Source of the DNA: Paraglaciecola chathamensis S18K6
GTDB taxonomy: Bacteria > Pseudomonadota > Gammaproteobacteria > Enterobacterales > Alteromonadaceae
NCBI GenBank assembly: GCA_000314955.1
Contig: BAEM01000012.1
Location: 1-38,307 of the forward strand
Length of the DNA: 38,307 nt
Direction: 5' to 3'
The position numbers and the translations under genes were made by a program. Positions 8,152-17,453 of this stretch are shown here, piece by piece. The notes beneath the pieces were generated by a model. The model saw only the letters and a list, made by a program, of their open reading frames with translations, was not told the origin of the DNA and did no database searches. Positions within the stretch are counted from its first letter, which is position 1. The number at the start of each line of letters is the position of its first letter.

Positions 8152-9060
8152 ATGATAAAAAATATTTTCCTTGCCGTTTGGTTTTGTTTGCTGGCAGTCA
8201 CCCAAACCGCCTGCGCTGCTTCCACACTGTGGCAAGATAACGCAGTAGGTAGCTACACCTTCACTAAGTGGGCGGGTGGCAAAATTGAAGTGGAATACAT
8301 CGTGCCAAAAGGCTCCGATGCAGACACAAAAATTTTGCTGGTCGTGCCTGGCGCCCGCAGAAATGCAGATGACTATCGTGACCAGTGGTTATCTCTGGCG
8401 CAGAAGAATCAGTTTATTGTATTGGCGATTGGTTGCAGCCTTCAGGTATGTGAAGATGAATATCAATACAATTTAGGGGGAATCACTACGCCTCTGGGAG
8501 CAACGCGTCCGGAATCGGTACAGTTCTATAACGTACCAGAGAAGGTGTTTCACGATTTTGTGAGCCGTTTTGGTTCCACTCAGAAGACCTTTGCCCTTTA
8601 CGGTCACTCTGCCGGTGGTGGTTTTGTGCATACCTTCATGCTGGCGAAACCTCACGCCCCGGTGTCCCACGCGGTCTCGGCCAATGCGGCGTTTTTTACC
8701 TATCCTGATCCTTCGCAATCATACCCATTCGGTCTGGAGAACAGCCCGTACAGCTACAGAGATGTGGATATCTGGCTACAAAAGCCAATGACTATAATAC
8801 TGGCGGATCAGGACATGGGGCCGCGTACGAAAGTAATCAGTAACAGCCCAGCAGCGAATAAGCAGGGACGTAATGTATTTGCCCGTGGTCTGGCGTTCTA
8901 TGCGAAAGCGATGAATGTAGCGGTAGATAAAGATATCAAGCCTGCATGGCAGATTGAAGTAGTGCGTGGCGTGGGACATAACAGCACCAAAATTGTACCG
9001 TTTGCCTTTAAATATCTGTTCCCTGAATTTGCTGATGGTCATAGGGGAAATAAGCTGTGA
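8152..9060 (+). CDS. Secreted alpha/beta hydrolase (esterase / PHB-depolymerase-like)
   Basis: 302 residues from the ATG at 8152; a TTG three codons upstream is a less likely start. A signal peptide (KNIFLAVWFCLLAVTQTACA) sends it to the periplasm; the Cys near the cleavage site lacks a good lipobox. The fold is alpha/beta hydrolase: oxyanion region LLVVPGARRNADDY, nucleophile elbow GHSAGG with Ser153, candidate acid Asp219 or Asp221 in LADQDMG, and His276 in GVGHNS. Closest to the esterase/poly(3-hydroxybutyrate) depolymerase group. Lying between a receptor and a dicarboxylate carrier it probably cleaves an imported ester; a malate ester or polymalate would fit but is conjecture. Its stop overlaps the GTG of the next gene. 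Confidence 0.8.
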   Translation: MIKNIFLAVWFCLLAVTQTACAASTLWQDNAVGSYTFTKWAGGKIEVEYIVPKGSDADTKILLVVPGARRNADDYRDQWLSLAQKNQFIVLAIGCSLQVCEDEYQYNLGGITTPLGATRPESVQFYNVPEKVFHDFVSRFGSTQKTFALYGHSAGGGFVHTFMLAKPHAPVSHAVSANAAFFTYPDPSQSYPFGLENSPYSYRDVDIWLQKPMTIILADQDMGPRTKVISNSPAANKQGRNVFARGLAFYAKAMNVAVDKDIKPAWQIEVVRGVGHNSTKIVPFAFKYLFPEFADGHRGNKL

Positions 9061-10556
9061 GTGATTCTATTTCCGCGCAATCCACGCCCCGAAACAAAGT
9101 AATGCATCGCCCGACACATCAGAAAATAGGCCTCATTCTGGGGCCGCTGGGCTGTTCGATGTTGATGTTGCTACCTGCTCCTGAGTCACTTGACCCAGTG
9201 GCATGGTCAGCGGCAGCGGTTGGGATCTGGATGGCTATCTGGTGGTCGACAGAGGCGGTACATGTAGCGGTGACCGCCTTATTACCATTAGTACTGTTTC
9301 CGCAGTTGGGCATTCTGGATATCAAGACTGCGTCTGCACCGTACGCTAATCCGACAATTTATCTATTTCTGGGCGGCTTTATGCTGGCGCTGGCGCTGCA
9401 GAAGGCAAATCTGCATAAGCGCATTGCGTACTTCATTTTAAGTTATGCCAGCAGTTCAGCGCGCTCCATAGTGTTGGGGTTTATGGTTGTGAGTGCCATC
9501 CTGAGTATGTGGATGACCAATACCTCTACCACCATGATGTTGCTGCCTGTCGCCTTATCAATTTTGTCTACGATGGAAGGTGAGCACTCGCACTTTAATC
9601 CTACACAACGGAAAAATTTCCAGCTGTCACTGCTGTTAGGCATTGCCTATGCGGCCACCATTGGTGGCATGTCGACGCTGGTCGGTACACCTCCGAATGC
9701 TTTTTTGGTCGGCTTCATGAACGACACCTACAATGTGCAACTAGATTTTGCCAAATGGATGCTTATTGGCATTCCTTTAAGCGTTACCTTGCTGCCGGTG
9801 GCATGGCTGTCGCTGACCCGCTGGATTTATCCGGTGGATTTCTCAACGCCTGAGGTGGCGAAAATTCGATTGTCCGAACAACGTGAAGCGTTAGGTCCTG
9901 TGCGCAAGGAAGAGTGGCGTGTCGGCCTACTGTTTCTTGGGGTTGCCGTCGCATGGATGACTAGACCATTGCTAGCCAAATGGCTGTCGCTTGACGGCCT
10001 GTCTGATGCCGGTATTGCCATGACTGCGGCAGTGCTACTGTTCATTATTTCCAATGGTAAGGGTGGTGGCAGTAGAGAAGGAGCCTTACTCTCTTGGGAT
10101 GATATGAAAGCAATTCCTTGGGGCATTCTGGTGCTTTTCGGAGGTGGCTTAAGTTTGGCTGCGGCAGTGTCTAATACCGGACTGGCGCAATGGTTGGGGG
10201 AAGGCCTAGTGAATATTGATGCATTCGGCATGTTGTTTCTAGTGCTGGCAGCTACCACGCTAGTGATATTCCTTACTGAGCTAACCAGTAATCTGGCGAC
10301 TGCTGCTACATTTCTGCCAGTGGTGGCGGTAATTGCGCTGGAAATGGGCGGTGAGCCAATGACGCTGATCCTACCGGTTACTTTGGCAGCTAGTTGTGCC
10401 TTTATGCTGCCGGTAGCCACACCGCCAAATGCCATCGTGTTTTCATCAGGCTATATCAGCATCGCGCAAATGGCGCGAGCGGGATTTGCGCTGAATATCC
10501 TCAGTGTATTACTGGTGACTGCTATCGCGGTATGGCTGGCGCCATTGGTGTTCTAA
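9057..10556 (+). CDS. SLC13/DASS-family dicarboxylate symporter
   Basis: 499 residues with about twelve hydrophobic segments, the size of bacterial DASS (INDY-type) sodium:dicarboxylate carriers. Both internal-repeat signatures are visible: WMTNTSTTMMLLPV (about 150) with GTPPNAF (about 210), and TELTSNLATAATFLP (about 406) with PVATPPNAIVF (about 452). The SNT-like triplets (TNT and TSN) and the two TPPN turns form the sodium and carboxylate sites in VcINDY. The GTG start overlaps the hydrolase stop (GTGA) and is preceded by AGGGGAAATAAGCT. Role: sodium-driven uptake of malate, succinate or fumarate across the inner membrane, handing malate to the malic enzyme encoded next. Confidence 0.92.
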   Translation: MSDSISAQSTPRNKVMHRPTHQKIGLILGPLGCSMLMLLPAPESLDPVAWSAAAVGIWMAIWWSTEAVHVAVTALLPLVLFPQLGILDIKTASAPYANPTIYLFLGGFMLALALQKANLHKRIAYFILSYASSSARSIVLGFMVVSAILSMWMTNTSTTMMLLPVALSILSTMEGEHSHFNPTQRKNFQLSLLLGIAYAATIGGMSTLVGTPPNAFLVGFMNDTYNVQLDFAKWMLIGIPLSVTLLPVAWLSLTRWIYPVDFSTPEVAKIRLSEQREALGPVRKEEWRVGLLFLGVAVAWMTRPLLAKWLSLDGLSDAGIAMTAAVLLFIISNGKGGGSREGALLSWDDMKAIPWGILVLFGGGLSLAAAVSNTGLAQWLGEGLVNIDAFGMLFLVLAATTLVIFLTELTSNLATAATFLPVVAVIALEMGGEPMTLILPVTLAASCAFMLPVATPPNAIVFSSGYISIAQMARAGFALNILSVLLVTAIAVWLAPLVF

Positions 10557-10600
10557 GTTAGTACATCCACCGTTTTTTCCAATAACAATAACCATTACAA

Positions 10601-10621
10601 TGCCTGGTGAAAAGCCGGGCA
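10601..10621 (+). other. Intercistronic stem-loop before maeA
   Basis: TGCCTGG, a seven-base loop TGAAAAG, and CCGGGCA form a 7-bp stem with one G-T pair between the carrier and malic enzyme genes. There is no T-run after it, so read-through into maeA is expected. It may moderate expression or mRNA stability. Confidence 0.4.
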
Positions 10622-10637
10622 TCGGCTAATAATCATT

Positions 10638-12326
10638 ATGAATCAGAAACAAAATAAACCTCTGCACCTTTCACACGCCGGCCCCAAACTGCTCGACATG
10701 CCGCTACTTAATAAAAGTAGTGCATTTAGCGAAAAGGAGCGCTTAGCTTTTAATCTGGAAGGTCTGTTGCCGCCACGTTACGAAACCATCGATCAGCAGA
10801 GGGAACGGGCGTATATGCAATATCAGGCCTGTACCACGGATATGGCCAAGCACATTTTTCTGCGAGATATTCAAGATACCAATGAAACTTTGTTTTTTCG
10901 CTTAATCACTGAACATATAGAAGAGATGATGCCAATCATCTACACGCCCACGGTGGGAGAGGCCTGCGAAAAGTTCTCTGATATTTACCGCAGTGCCCGA
11001 GGTCTGTTCATCGCCCATCACCAGCAGGATCGCATTGATACTATTTTGCACAATGCCACCAAGCGTAACATCAAGGTCATCGTAGTGACTGACGGAGAGC
11101 GTATACTTGGATTAGGTGATCAGGGCGTTGGGGGCATGGGTATCCCAATTGGAAAGTTGTCGCTGTACACCGTTTGTGGCGGTATCAGTCCGGCCAATAC
11201 ACTACCCATCATGCTGGATGTCGGCACCAATAATCCGGCATTGTTGGAAGACCCGATGTATATGGGCTGCCGTCACCCGCGTATCAGCCAAGCTGAATAT
11301 GACGTGTTTGTCGACAAGTTCATGCAGGCCGTGCGTCGTCGCTGGCCTAAAGCTTTAATTCAGTTTGAGGATTTCGCTCAAACTAATGCCACGCCAATCC
11401 TAGACCGATACCGTGACAGCTACTGCTGCTTTAACGATGATATTCAGGGGACGGCTGCGGTGGCAGTGGCAACTTTGCTGGCAGCCTGTAAAGTCAAGGG
11501 GGTCGCAGCGTCTACCCAGCCGTTAGTTATTGTGGGTGGGGGCTCGGCAGGTTGTGGCATTGCCGCACAGTGGGTGCGAAGTATACAGGCCGAAGGCTTG
11601 TCCGAGGAGGCCGCGAGAGCCAAGGTGTATGTGATTGACCGTGATGGCCTGATCACCACCCGTGCAACGAATCTCCAAGGCTTTCAGCAAGCGGTGGCAC
11701 AGGATTTAGCAGACTTTGACGGCTGGAATGGCGATTATGCACCTGGGCTACTCGAGGTCATTAACTCGGTAAAACCGGGAATTTTACTGGGTGTGTCGAG
11801 CTGCGCGGGCTTGTTCTCGGAAGAGGTAGTAAAGGCGATGCATCAGCATACAGCGCAACCGGTGATTTTACCGCTGAGCAATCCGTCGCGTTGCGTGGAA
11901 GCTACGCCAGAGGACATATATACTTGGACTAACGGCGAGGCGATTGTCGCTTGCGGAAGCCCGTTTGCTGACGTTGAACTTAATGGTCGCACATTGCCGG
12001 TCAGTCAGTGCAATAACAGTTATATCTTCCCTGGCATCGGTTTAGCAGTGGTAAGTTGTAAAGCCAGACGGGTGACCAACAATATGCTGATGGCGTCAAG
12101 CCTAGCATTGGCAGAAGCTTCACCACTGGCCATTCACGGTAAAGGAGCATTATTGCCACCATTGAGCGGGATTAAATTATTGTCTGTAGAGATTGCCAAA
12201 AGAGTGGCTATGGCGGCGATTGCTGATGGAGTTGCGCCTGTGCGCTCTGAAGAAGAAATACAGATGTGTATTGAAGCGACACAGTGGCAGCCGGAATATC
12301 GTGAATATCGGCGCGTGGCCAGCTGA
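10638..12326 (+). CDS. maeA: NAD-dependent malic enzyme
   Basis: 562 residues, matching E. coli MaeA/SfcA (565). Oxidative decarboxylation of malate to pyruvate and CO2. Visible: [13 protein letters not shown] with the catalytic Tyr (about 102), [15 protein letters not shown], metal-ligand acids in [10 protein letters not shown] and FNDDIQGTA, dinucleotide fold [13 protein letters not shown] (about 296), with an Asp at the end of the second strand (VIDRDGLI) favouring NAD, and [15 protein letters not shown]. Located 81 bp after the carrier gene with only a weak stem between, so probably the last gene of the sigma-54 operon. It turns imported malate into pyruvate for biosynthesis and acetyl-CoA supply, supporting malate as the operon's end product. 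Confidence 0.95.
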   Translation: MNQKQNKPLHLSHAGPKLLDMPLLNKSSAFSEKERLAFNLEGLLPPRYETIDQQRERAYMQYQACTTDMAKHIFLRDIQDTNETLFFRLITEHIEEMMPIIYTPTVGEACEKFSDIYRSARGLFIAHHQQDRIDTILHNATKRNIKVIVVTDGERILGLGDQGVGGMGIPIGKLSLYTVCGGISPANTLPIMLDVGTNNPALLEDPMYMGCRHPRISQAEYDVFVDKFMQAVRRRWPKALIQFEDFAQTNATPILDRYRDSYCCFNDDIQGTAAVAVATLLAACKVKGVAASTQPLVIVGGGSAGCGIAAQWVRSIQAEGLSEEAARAKVYVIDRDGLITTRATNLQGFQQAVAQDLADFDGWNGDYAPGLLEVINSVKPGILLGVSSCAGLFSEEVVKAMHQHTAQPVILPLSNPSRCVEATPEDIYTWTNGEAIVACGSPFADVELNGRTLPVSQCNNSYIFPGIGLAVVSCKARRVTNNMLMASSLALAEASPLAIHGKGALLPPLSGIKLLSVEIAKRVAMAAIADGVAPVRSEEEIQMCIEATQWQPEYREYRRVAS

Positions 12327-12344
12327 TTGATCTTGTTCGCTCTG

Positions 12345-12655
12345 TCAAGTAATTCGCAGTGCGGCCAATGGCACTTTAATGGTTTGCACGTTTTCCACTT
12401 CATCCACTCCGGCATCGGTGTATTTCTCGAGTAATTGGTTTAATACATTTTGTGCTTATTTGGAGTATTAAGTGAAATAATTAGGTTTGTTGACGTTGTT
12501 CACGCGCTCTTTACGGGTAAGTGCCGGTTGGTCAAAATCCAAGTGGCATATCATATCAAATGGGCCGTGAACTTTTCCGATTTCTTGCTCTAGTCCGTCC
12601 CAAATGATGTCTTCCGCAACTTACTCTTCGAGTATGCATATTGGTGGGTAAGCGT
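12345..12655 (-). pseudogene. Decayed C-terminal fragment of type I restriction R subunit (hsdR)
   Basis: Minus-strand reading gives VAEDIIWDGLEQEIGKVHG, then PFDMICHLDFDQPALTRKER, then VNNVNKPNYF, then, after two in-frame TAA codons, AQNVLNQLLEKYTDAGVDEV and a natural-looking end VPLAALRIT. The pattern (PFD-ICH-FDQPPLTRKERA-NV-K-NYF-KY--QA--VL--LL-KY) is the conserved C-terminal region of HsdR subunits as I know it. At least three in-frame stops occur, one just before VAEDII. No motor or nuclease domains remain. It lies tail-to-tail against maeA, 18 bp from its stop. Confidence 0.65.
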
Positions 12656-12763
12656 TTTACGGGTGTAGTCATATAAAGGACTCGGTTACTAGCTTTCTGC
12701 CAGGAACGTAAGACTGCATACGCTCTGTGTTGACTAATTAATTAACAATGCAATTCAACCAAC

Positions 12764-12790
12764 TAAAGCCAGCTTAACCGCTGGTTTTTT
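12764..12790 (+). terminator. Rho-independent terminator
   Basis: CCAGC-TTAACC-GCTGG flanked by AAAG before and seven T after: a classic intrinsic terminator on the + strand about 440 bp beyond maeA. It is the first convincing terminator downstream of the dicarboxylate operon, though it may belong to a lost gene of the debris region. Confidence 0.7.
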
Positions 12791-12799
12791 TAAGTCTGT

Positions 12800-13074
12800 T
12801 TTCTATTCCGCTTACAGATATTATAGTTGTAATTCGAGCACTCACCATACAGGCATCAGAAAAAGAAGAAGTATCAATAGCTAGCCAAACGGCTACTATT
12901 TCCTCTACGTACTGGAATTGACGGAAAACAACATAATCTGATGTTTGTTTTAGCGTTTTAGTAATAATCTCGACTAATACTTCGGCTTAATCGTAATCGG
13001 CGTCTGAGTATTCGGCAATGTCTCTTTTCAGTAGTTCAAGTATTGCCACATTATCCAGTAGATGAATCGCCACC
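12800..13074 (-). pseudogene. Unidentified decayed reading frame next to IS3
   Basis: A minus-strand frame of about 90 codons is open apart from one TAA: LVAIHLLDNVAILELLKRDI continuing to EYSDADYD, stop, then AEVLVEIITKTLKQTSDYVV and FRQFQYVEEIVAVWLAID. It begins right at the IS3 terminal repeat (13078), so its start was probably cut off by the insertion. I do not recognise the family. Composition looks protein-like, but the frame may be chance. Confidence 0.3.
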
Positions 13075-13103
13075 AATTGATCTTCCCTCAGTTTCTTAGG
13101 CAC

Positions 13104-13960
13104 TTAACTTGCCTGTGAATCTGTATTCTCATATTCATCTGGAGATACATGACCAAGATGGTTGTGTAGCCGAGTTCGATTGTAAAACACTTCTATGTAA
13201 TCAAACAAATCTGCCTTGGCTCCACTTCAGGTTGGGTACACTTTTCGTTTCACCCGCTCAGTTTTAAGTGAGTGAAAAAGACTTTCTGCAACCACATTAT
13301 CTAAACAATGCCCTCTGCGACCCATGCTGGGTATCAGATTATGTGTACTTAAGAAGTCTAGATAGTCGTCGCTGGCATATTGGCTACCTTGATCACTATG
13401 TACAATAACGTCTTTTGCTTTAGGTCTTCGCCATACCGCCATAAGTAGTGCTTTAATCACAATATCTGACGTCATTGTCTGTTGCATTGACCAGCCAATC
13501 ACTTTGCGTGAGAACAAGTCCAATACGACAGCCAGATATAGCCATCCCTCATATGTCTTAATGTAAGTAATACCTGATACCCACGCGGTATCAGGCTTGC
13601 ATACAACAAATTGCCTTTGTAGATGATTATCTGCGGCAATATGAGGCGTAGACGACTTAAAATAACGCCGTTTATAGCCAATATTAGCTTTGAGTTTGGC
13701 TTGCTTCATCAACTTGGCTACACGGTTTTCACCGCATGTTTCACCCTAACGACGCAGCTCATGTGTGATGCGTGGGCTGCCATAAACACCGCCACTTTGT
13801 ACATAACTGGCTTGAATCTGTTTAAGCAATCCTAGGTTGGCTTTTTCTGCTTTAGATTGAGGCTCTTTCAATCAAGCGTAAAAGCCGCTGCGGTGAACAT
13901 TTAACACCCTGCACATGGTGTTAACGCGGTAGACATTGAGTCGTGATTTTATGAACGTGT
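13104..13960 (-). pseudogene. IS3-family transposase OrfB, three nonsense codons
   Basis: The frame begins SRLNVYRVNTM and continues through a HTH_21-type region, then the integrase core (VVLDLFSRKVIGWS, VIVHSDQGSQY, CLDNVVAESLFHSLKTE) to a natural end TDSQAS at 13104. Three in-frame stops interrupt it: 13872-13874, 13746-13748 and 13227-13229. The first catalytic Asp of the DDE triad, normally in TDITYI, is Gly here (SGITYI, codon 13572-13574). The second Asp (HSDQGS) and the Glu (VAES) remain. The element therefore cannot make active transposase. The stop at 13227 is shared with the copy at the window's right end. Confidence 0.85.
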
Positions 13961-14205
13961 ACTTTTCTTTGACTCGCTTGCAAAGTACACGGCGGCCTCC
14001 TTTAGGATGTTGCGCTCTTCAGTTACTCGCTTTAACTCAACTTTAAGCTTGCGTATTTCTTCTTGCTCTGCGGATTGGCTGGCGGGCACTTTCGCCTTAC
14101 TCACCCAGTAATAAAGTGACTTATCCGATATACCTAATCGCTTAGCAACATCAGGCACTGAATGACCTTTTTCGATTACTTGGCGCACGGCCTCTTGTTT
14201 AAATT
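13949..14205 (-). pseudogene. IS3-family transposase OrfA, 5'-truncated
   Basis: The IS-derived part starts at EFKQEAVRQVIEKGHSVPDV and runs through the helix-turn-helix (KRLGISDKSLYYWV) and coiled coil to KKSTRS. The first seven residues of the intact relative at 1028-1306 are replaced by a foreign sequence that leaves the frame open to 14263, so a chimeric OrfA of 104 residues is possible on paper. The A-rich AAAGAAAAG near the 3' end looks like the -1 frameshift site used for OrfAB. Confidence 0.7.
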
Positions 14206-14371
14206 CGTGGGGATCTCTAAGATTCTGGCCCCTTTTCTTGAAGTTATTAACAAAATTTTCCAAGGCTAACTTTGTAACACACCGCGACGAGCGAACCCCT
14301 TCTCAATCACATTCATCATGTTTCTACTATTTTCACTGCACTTGAATGTAAATTTTTTTGTTAATTATTTG

Positions 14372-14400
14372 TTGAATAATATCTTTGCAACGAGTATAAA
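14372..14400 (+). promoter_or_regulatory. Sigma-70 promoter of the susC operon
   Basis: TTGAAT (14372-14377), a 17-bp spacer and TATAAA (14395-14400) make a good -35/-10 pair. Transcription would start near 14407, inside the operator at 14404-14421 and about 55 bp before the susC start. That layout is classic for repression by a LacI-type protein. Confidence 0.65.
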
Positions 14401-14403
14401 GTA

Positions 14404-14421
14404 AAAAGACAACGTTGTTTA
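14404..14421. promoter_or_regulatory. LacI-type operator upstream of susC
   Basis: AAAAGACAACGTTGTTTA contains the perfect 10-bp palindrome ACAACGTTGT with the central CG step characteristic of LacI-family sites. The identical 18 bp occur at 24996-25013, in the gap between the lacI-type gene and the second GH32 gene. It overlaps the predicted transcription start of the susC operon. Confidence 0.75.
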
Positions 14422-14461
14422 TTTTAATAGAATTACACCACTTCAACTATCGGGACGCGAT

Positions 14462-17427
14462 ATGAAAGACTACAAACTGAATCCATTAGCTCGTCGGTTA
14501 CGTGTGGCATTCAAGCCAGCGCCTCTGGCTTTAATGCTAATGGCAACGTCGTTACAGGCACAGGAAACTGAGTCTGACGCAGCACAGGCGGAGACGCCGA
14601 AAGAAGTAGAAGTAATAGAAATTTCCTACGGTTACAGTGCTGTGGAGAAAACAGATTTGACGGGGGCTATAGCCACGGTTGATATTGAGGATGTTATCGA
14701 CTTACCCGCTGGCAATATAATGCAAAACTTGCAGGGTAGGGTTCCAGGCCTGCAAATTACCACCACGGGTAACCCGAGTTCTAGCGCAACGGTGAAAATA
14801 CGGGGACAGGGTTTGGGTCCGTTAGGCAACAACGACCCCCTATATATTATCGATGGTATACCTACCAAATCGGGTTTACATGAGATTAACAGCAACGATA
14901 TTGCTGATGTGCAAGTTCTACGAGACGCTGCTGCTGCAAGTATATACGGAGCACGCTCTGGAAATGGTGTAATTGTTGTCACTACGAAAAAAGGGCATGA
15001 GGGCTTAGGCTTTAACTTCCGTTTCAATCAAAGCATTGAAGAATATGACTACGATGTTCAACCCCTTAACACATTAGAACGTGGGGCGGTTGTTTGGCAA
15101 GCCGCGGTAAATGATGGGTCGAACCCAAATTCAGCAAGCCCTTTATATACCTTTGACTGGAATCAAGACTTCGAAAACCCTGAACTCAACTCTGTCATAT
15201 TACCCACCTATACCGATCCAGAAAACGTGCAAAGACCTGCAGATACACAATGGTTCGATGAAGTGACCAGAACGTCGAAAATTTCTGACATGAATTTATC
15301 AGTAGCTGGCGGCAATGATGTTTCTCAGTTCTATACCTCTTTAGGATATTTTGATGCCGAAGGCATTGTCGACGGCTCTAAGTTTGAACGATTAGCGTTC
15401 AGGTTTAATTCTGAACATGATGTCATCGAAGACAAACTAAAAGTTGGCCAGACGTTTCTTATCACCGATCAAAAAGCCAACTTGATCAACGATTTAGCTG
15501 GACAAATTCTAGGGTTATCAATTGAACAGCAATCCATCGTCCCCGTTTACAATGATGTTGGTGGCTGGGGTGGGCCAGTCCCAGGTATCACAGATAGAGA
15601 CAACCCTGTACGCATCATCGAGCAAAACCGTGACAACGGCCATACTTACAATAAGGTAATGGCTAACTTCTTCGTTGAATACTCGCCCATTGAAGATTTT
15701 ACCCTAAGAGGGAACGTGGGTGTCGATTACAGCCAATTCTACTTTCGTAATTTTACTCGTGCATTTACCGCAGGCTCGCTAAGTAGCGGAGATCGTTTAA
15801 CAGTAGAAGATAATTGGAATCAAAGCATTATTACCGGCGCAACGGCGACATATAAGTTGGTACTTGCTGATTTACACAAGTTCAACTTCCTCGCAGGTGT
15901 CGAGCAAATTAACTACGAACGTGAGTTGTTCAGAGGGATTGGCTCGGGTTTCGCTTCTGATGATCGTTCGTTTGCCTATTTATCTCAAGCGACGTCAGAG
16001 GTACGTGTTGAAGGCGAGGGCGAAACCTGGTCACTCGACTCTCAATTTGCTCGTGTAGATTACAACTACGATAACCGTTATTTAGCGTCATTTACTATTC
16101 GTCGAGACGGCTCCTCACGGTTTGGTGATTCGAACGAGTACGGTAATTTCCCGGCGGCTTCTTTTGGTTGGGTAGTAAGTAACGAAGACTTTTCGACGTT
16201 GAATTCATTGACACGCTGAAACTTAGGGGGAGCTGGGGAGAAACCGGTAATCAAGAAATACCCACCAATGCCACCGTGACGACGTATGTTCCACGTTATG
16301 CCACCCAGTCACTTTTCACGAATGAACAAGATGAAGGTACAGCGTACGATATAACCGGCTCAAATAGCGGTACACTGCCGTCTGGCTTTGTACGAGCACA
16401 AACCGGTAATGCTGACCTTAAATGGGAAACCTCAACTCAAATAAACTTGGGTGTCGACTTTGAACTTTTCCGCAACACTGTTTACGGGAGCTTCGATTGG
16501 TATGAAAAAGAAACCCGCGACATTCTTACGTTAACCCAGCCTATAGCAACGCTGGGTGAAGGCGCACAAAAATGGGTTAATGGCGGCACAATAGAGAATG
16601 CGGGCGTAGAGCTGGTATTAGGCTATGAGAAGTGGATTGAAACTGGCTTGCTGGAAGACGAATTGCTGGTAGATATTAACTTTAATATTTCATCCACTGA
16701 AAATACCGTCACGACTTTGCCAGCAGATGTGGTGAACTCTTTTGGTGGAAATGGTCAAGACAAAACAATTTTAGGCCGTTCAATCAACTCGGTTTATGGG
16801 TATGTTGCTGACGGTATTTTTCAAAGCCAAGCAGAAGTTGAAGAACACGCAGTACAATCTGGTGCTGCGCCAGGGCGTATCCGCTGGCAGGATCTCGACG
16901 CAAATGGCGTAATTGATGAGAACGATCAAGACTTCTTCGCAGACACTGACCCCGACTTTATTTATGGCATGAACTTTACGTTTAAATATAAAGCTTGGGA
17001 CTTCAATATGTTCTGGCAAGGAGTGAAAGGCGGGCAAATTCGTAATAACTGGAGACTGTTTACTGATTTCACATCATTGAACATTGGCTCAAACTATGGC
17101 GCGCGCACCCTCGATGCTTGGACGCCAGAAAACGCCAACAGTGATGTACCTGCATTAACCCTTATTGACAACAATGGCGAAGGCCGTCAATCCAGCTTTT
17201 TCTGGGAAGAAGGAACGTATCTCAAGCTGCGTAATATCAGTGTAGGTTACACACCAACACTGGACTTTATCGAGCGCATGGGTCTTAACGATGCACGCAT
17301 CTATTTACAGGCTCAGAATCTTTTGACCATCACTCCAGATGGAACCTTAAGTGAAGATCCCGAAACCCCCAACGAAGTATTTCCTGTCCCGCGCCGAATT
17401 ACTTTCGGACTGGAATTTTCTTTTTAA
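14462..17427 (+). pseudogene. SusC-like TonB-dependent receptor, one-base frameshift
   Basis: Two frames, 14462-16219 and 16195-17427, together form one SusC/RagA-type receptor of about 988 residues. First part: signal peptide ending LQAQ, TonB-box-like region VEVIEISYGYSAVEKTDLTG, plug motifs LQGRVPGLQI, YIIDGIPT, VLRDAAAASIYGARSGNGVI and VVTTKKG. The second part reads DVEFIDTLKLRGSWGETGNQ and runs to the barrel's final FGLEFSF. The joint lies in a run of four T (16190-16193): one more T would give NEDFFDVEFIDTLKL, which fits family alignments. The N-terminal carboxypeptidase-like extension of many SusC proteins is absent. Partner of the SusD lipoprotein encoded 26 bp downstream. If the frameshift is real, only a 585-residue truncated barrel is made; a sequencing error is equally possible. 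Confidence 0.88.
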
Positions 17428-17453
17428 GCTAACAGGATAATGGATTTAATATC

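Larger units (their letters stand above)
13078..14205 (-). mobile_element. IS3-family element, truncated at its orfA end
   Basis: The terminal repeat at 13078-13103 (TGATCTTCCCTCAGTTTC...) matches the ends of the copy at 966-1467. Inside, on the - strand, are orfA and a full-length but mutated orfB. Compared with the first copy, similarity stops at 14205, within codon 7-8 of orfA, so about 70 bp including the other terminal repeat are gone. The adjoining sequence (GGGGATCTCTAAGATTCTGG...) is unrelated and marks the left edge of the fructan locus. A same-orientation relative lies at the other edge (37972-38299). Confidence 0.8.

Noticed and set aside
6338-8235. Several minus-strand frames of 85-143 codons under the receptor and hydrolase genes
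   Set aside because: All are antisense to genes with clear domains; no motifs or ribosome binding sites.
9827-10435. 202-codon minus-strand frame
   Set aside because: Antisense shadow of the well-supported DASS carrier; low-complexity Ser/Ala/Thr composition.
12490-12502. GACGTTGTTC as a further LacI operator
   Set aside because: Matches only one half of the palindrome and lies within the hsdR remnant.
16190-16219. Programmed ribosomal frameshifting in susC
   Set aside because: The T-run is short, there is no downstream stem or Shine-Dalgarno-like stimulator that I can see, and no SusC family precedent known to me. Simple indel or sequencing error is likelier.
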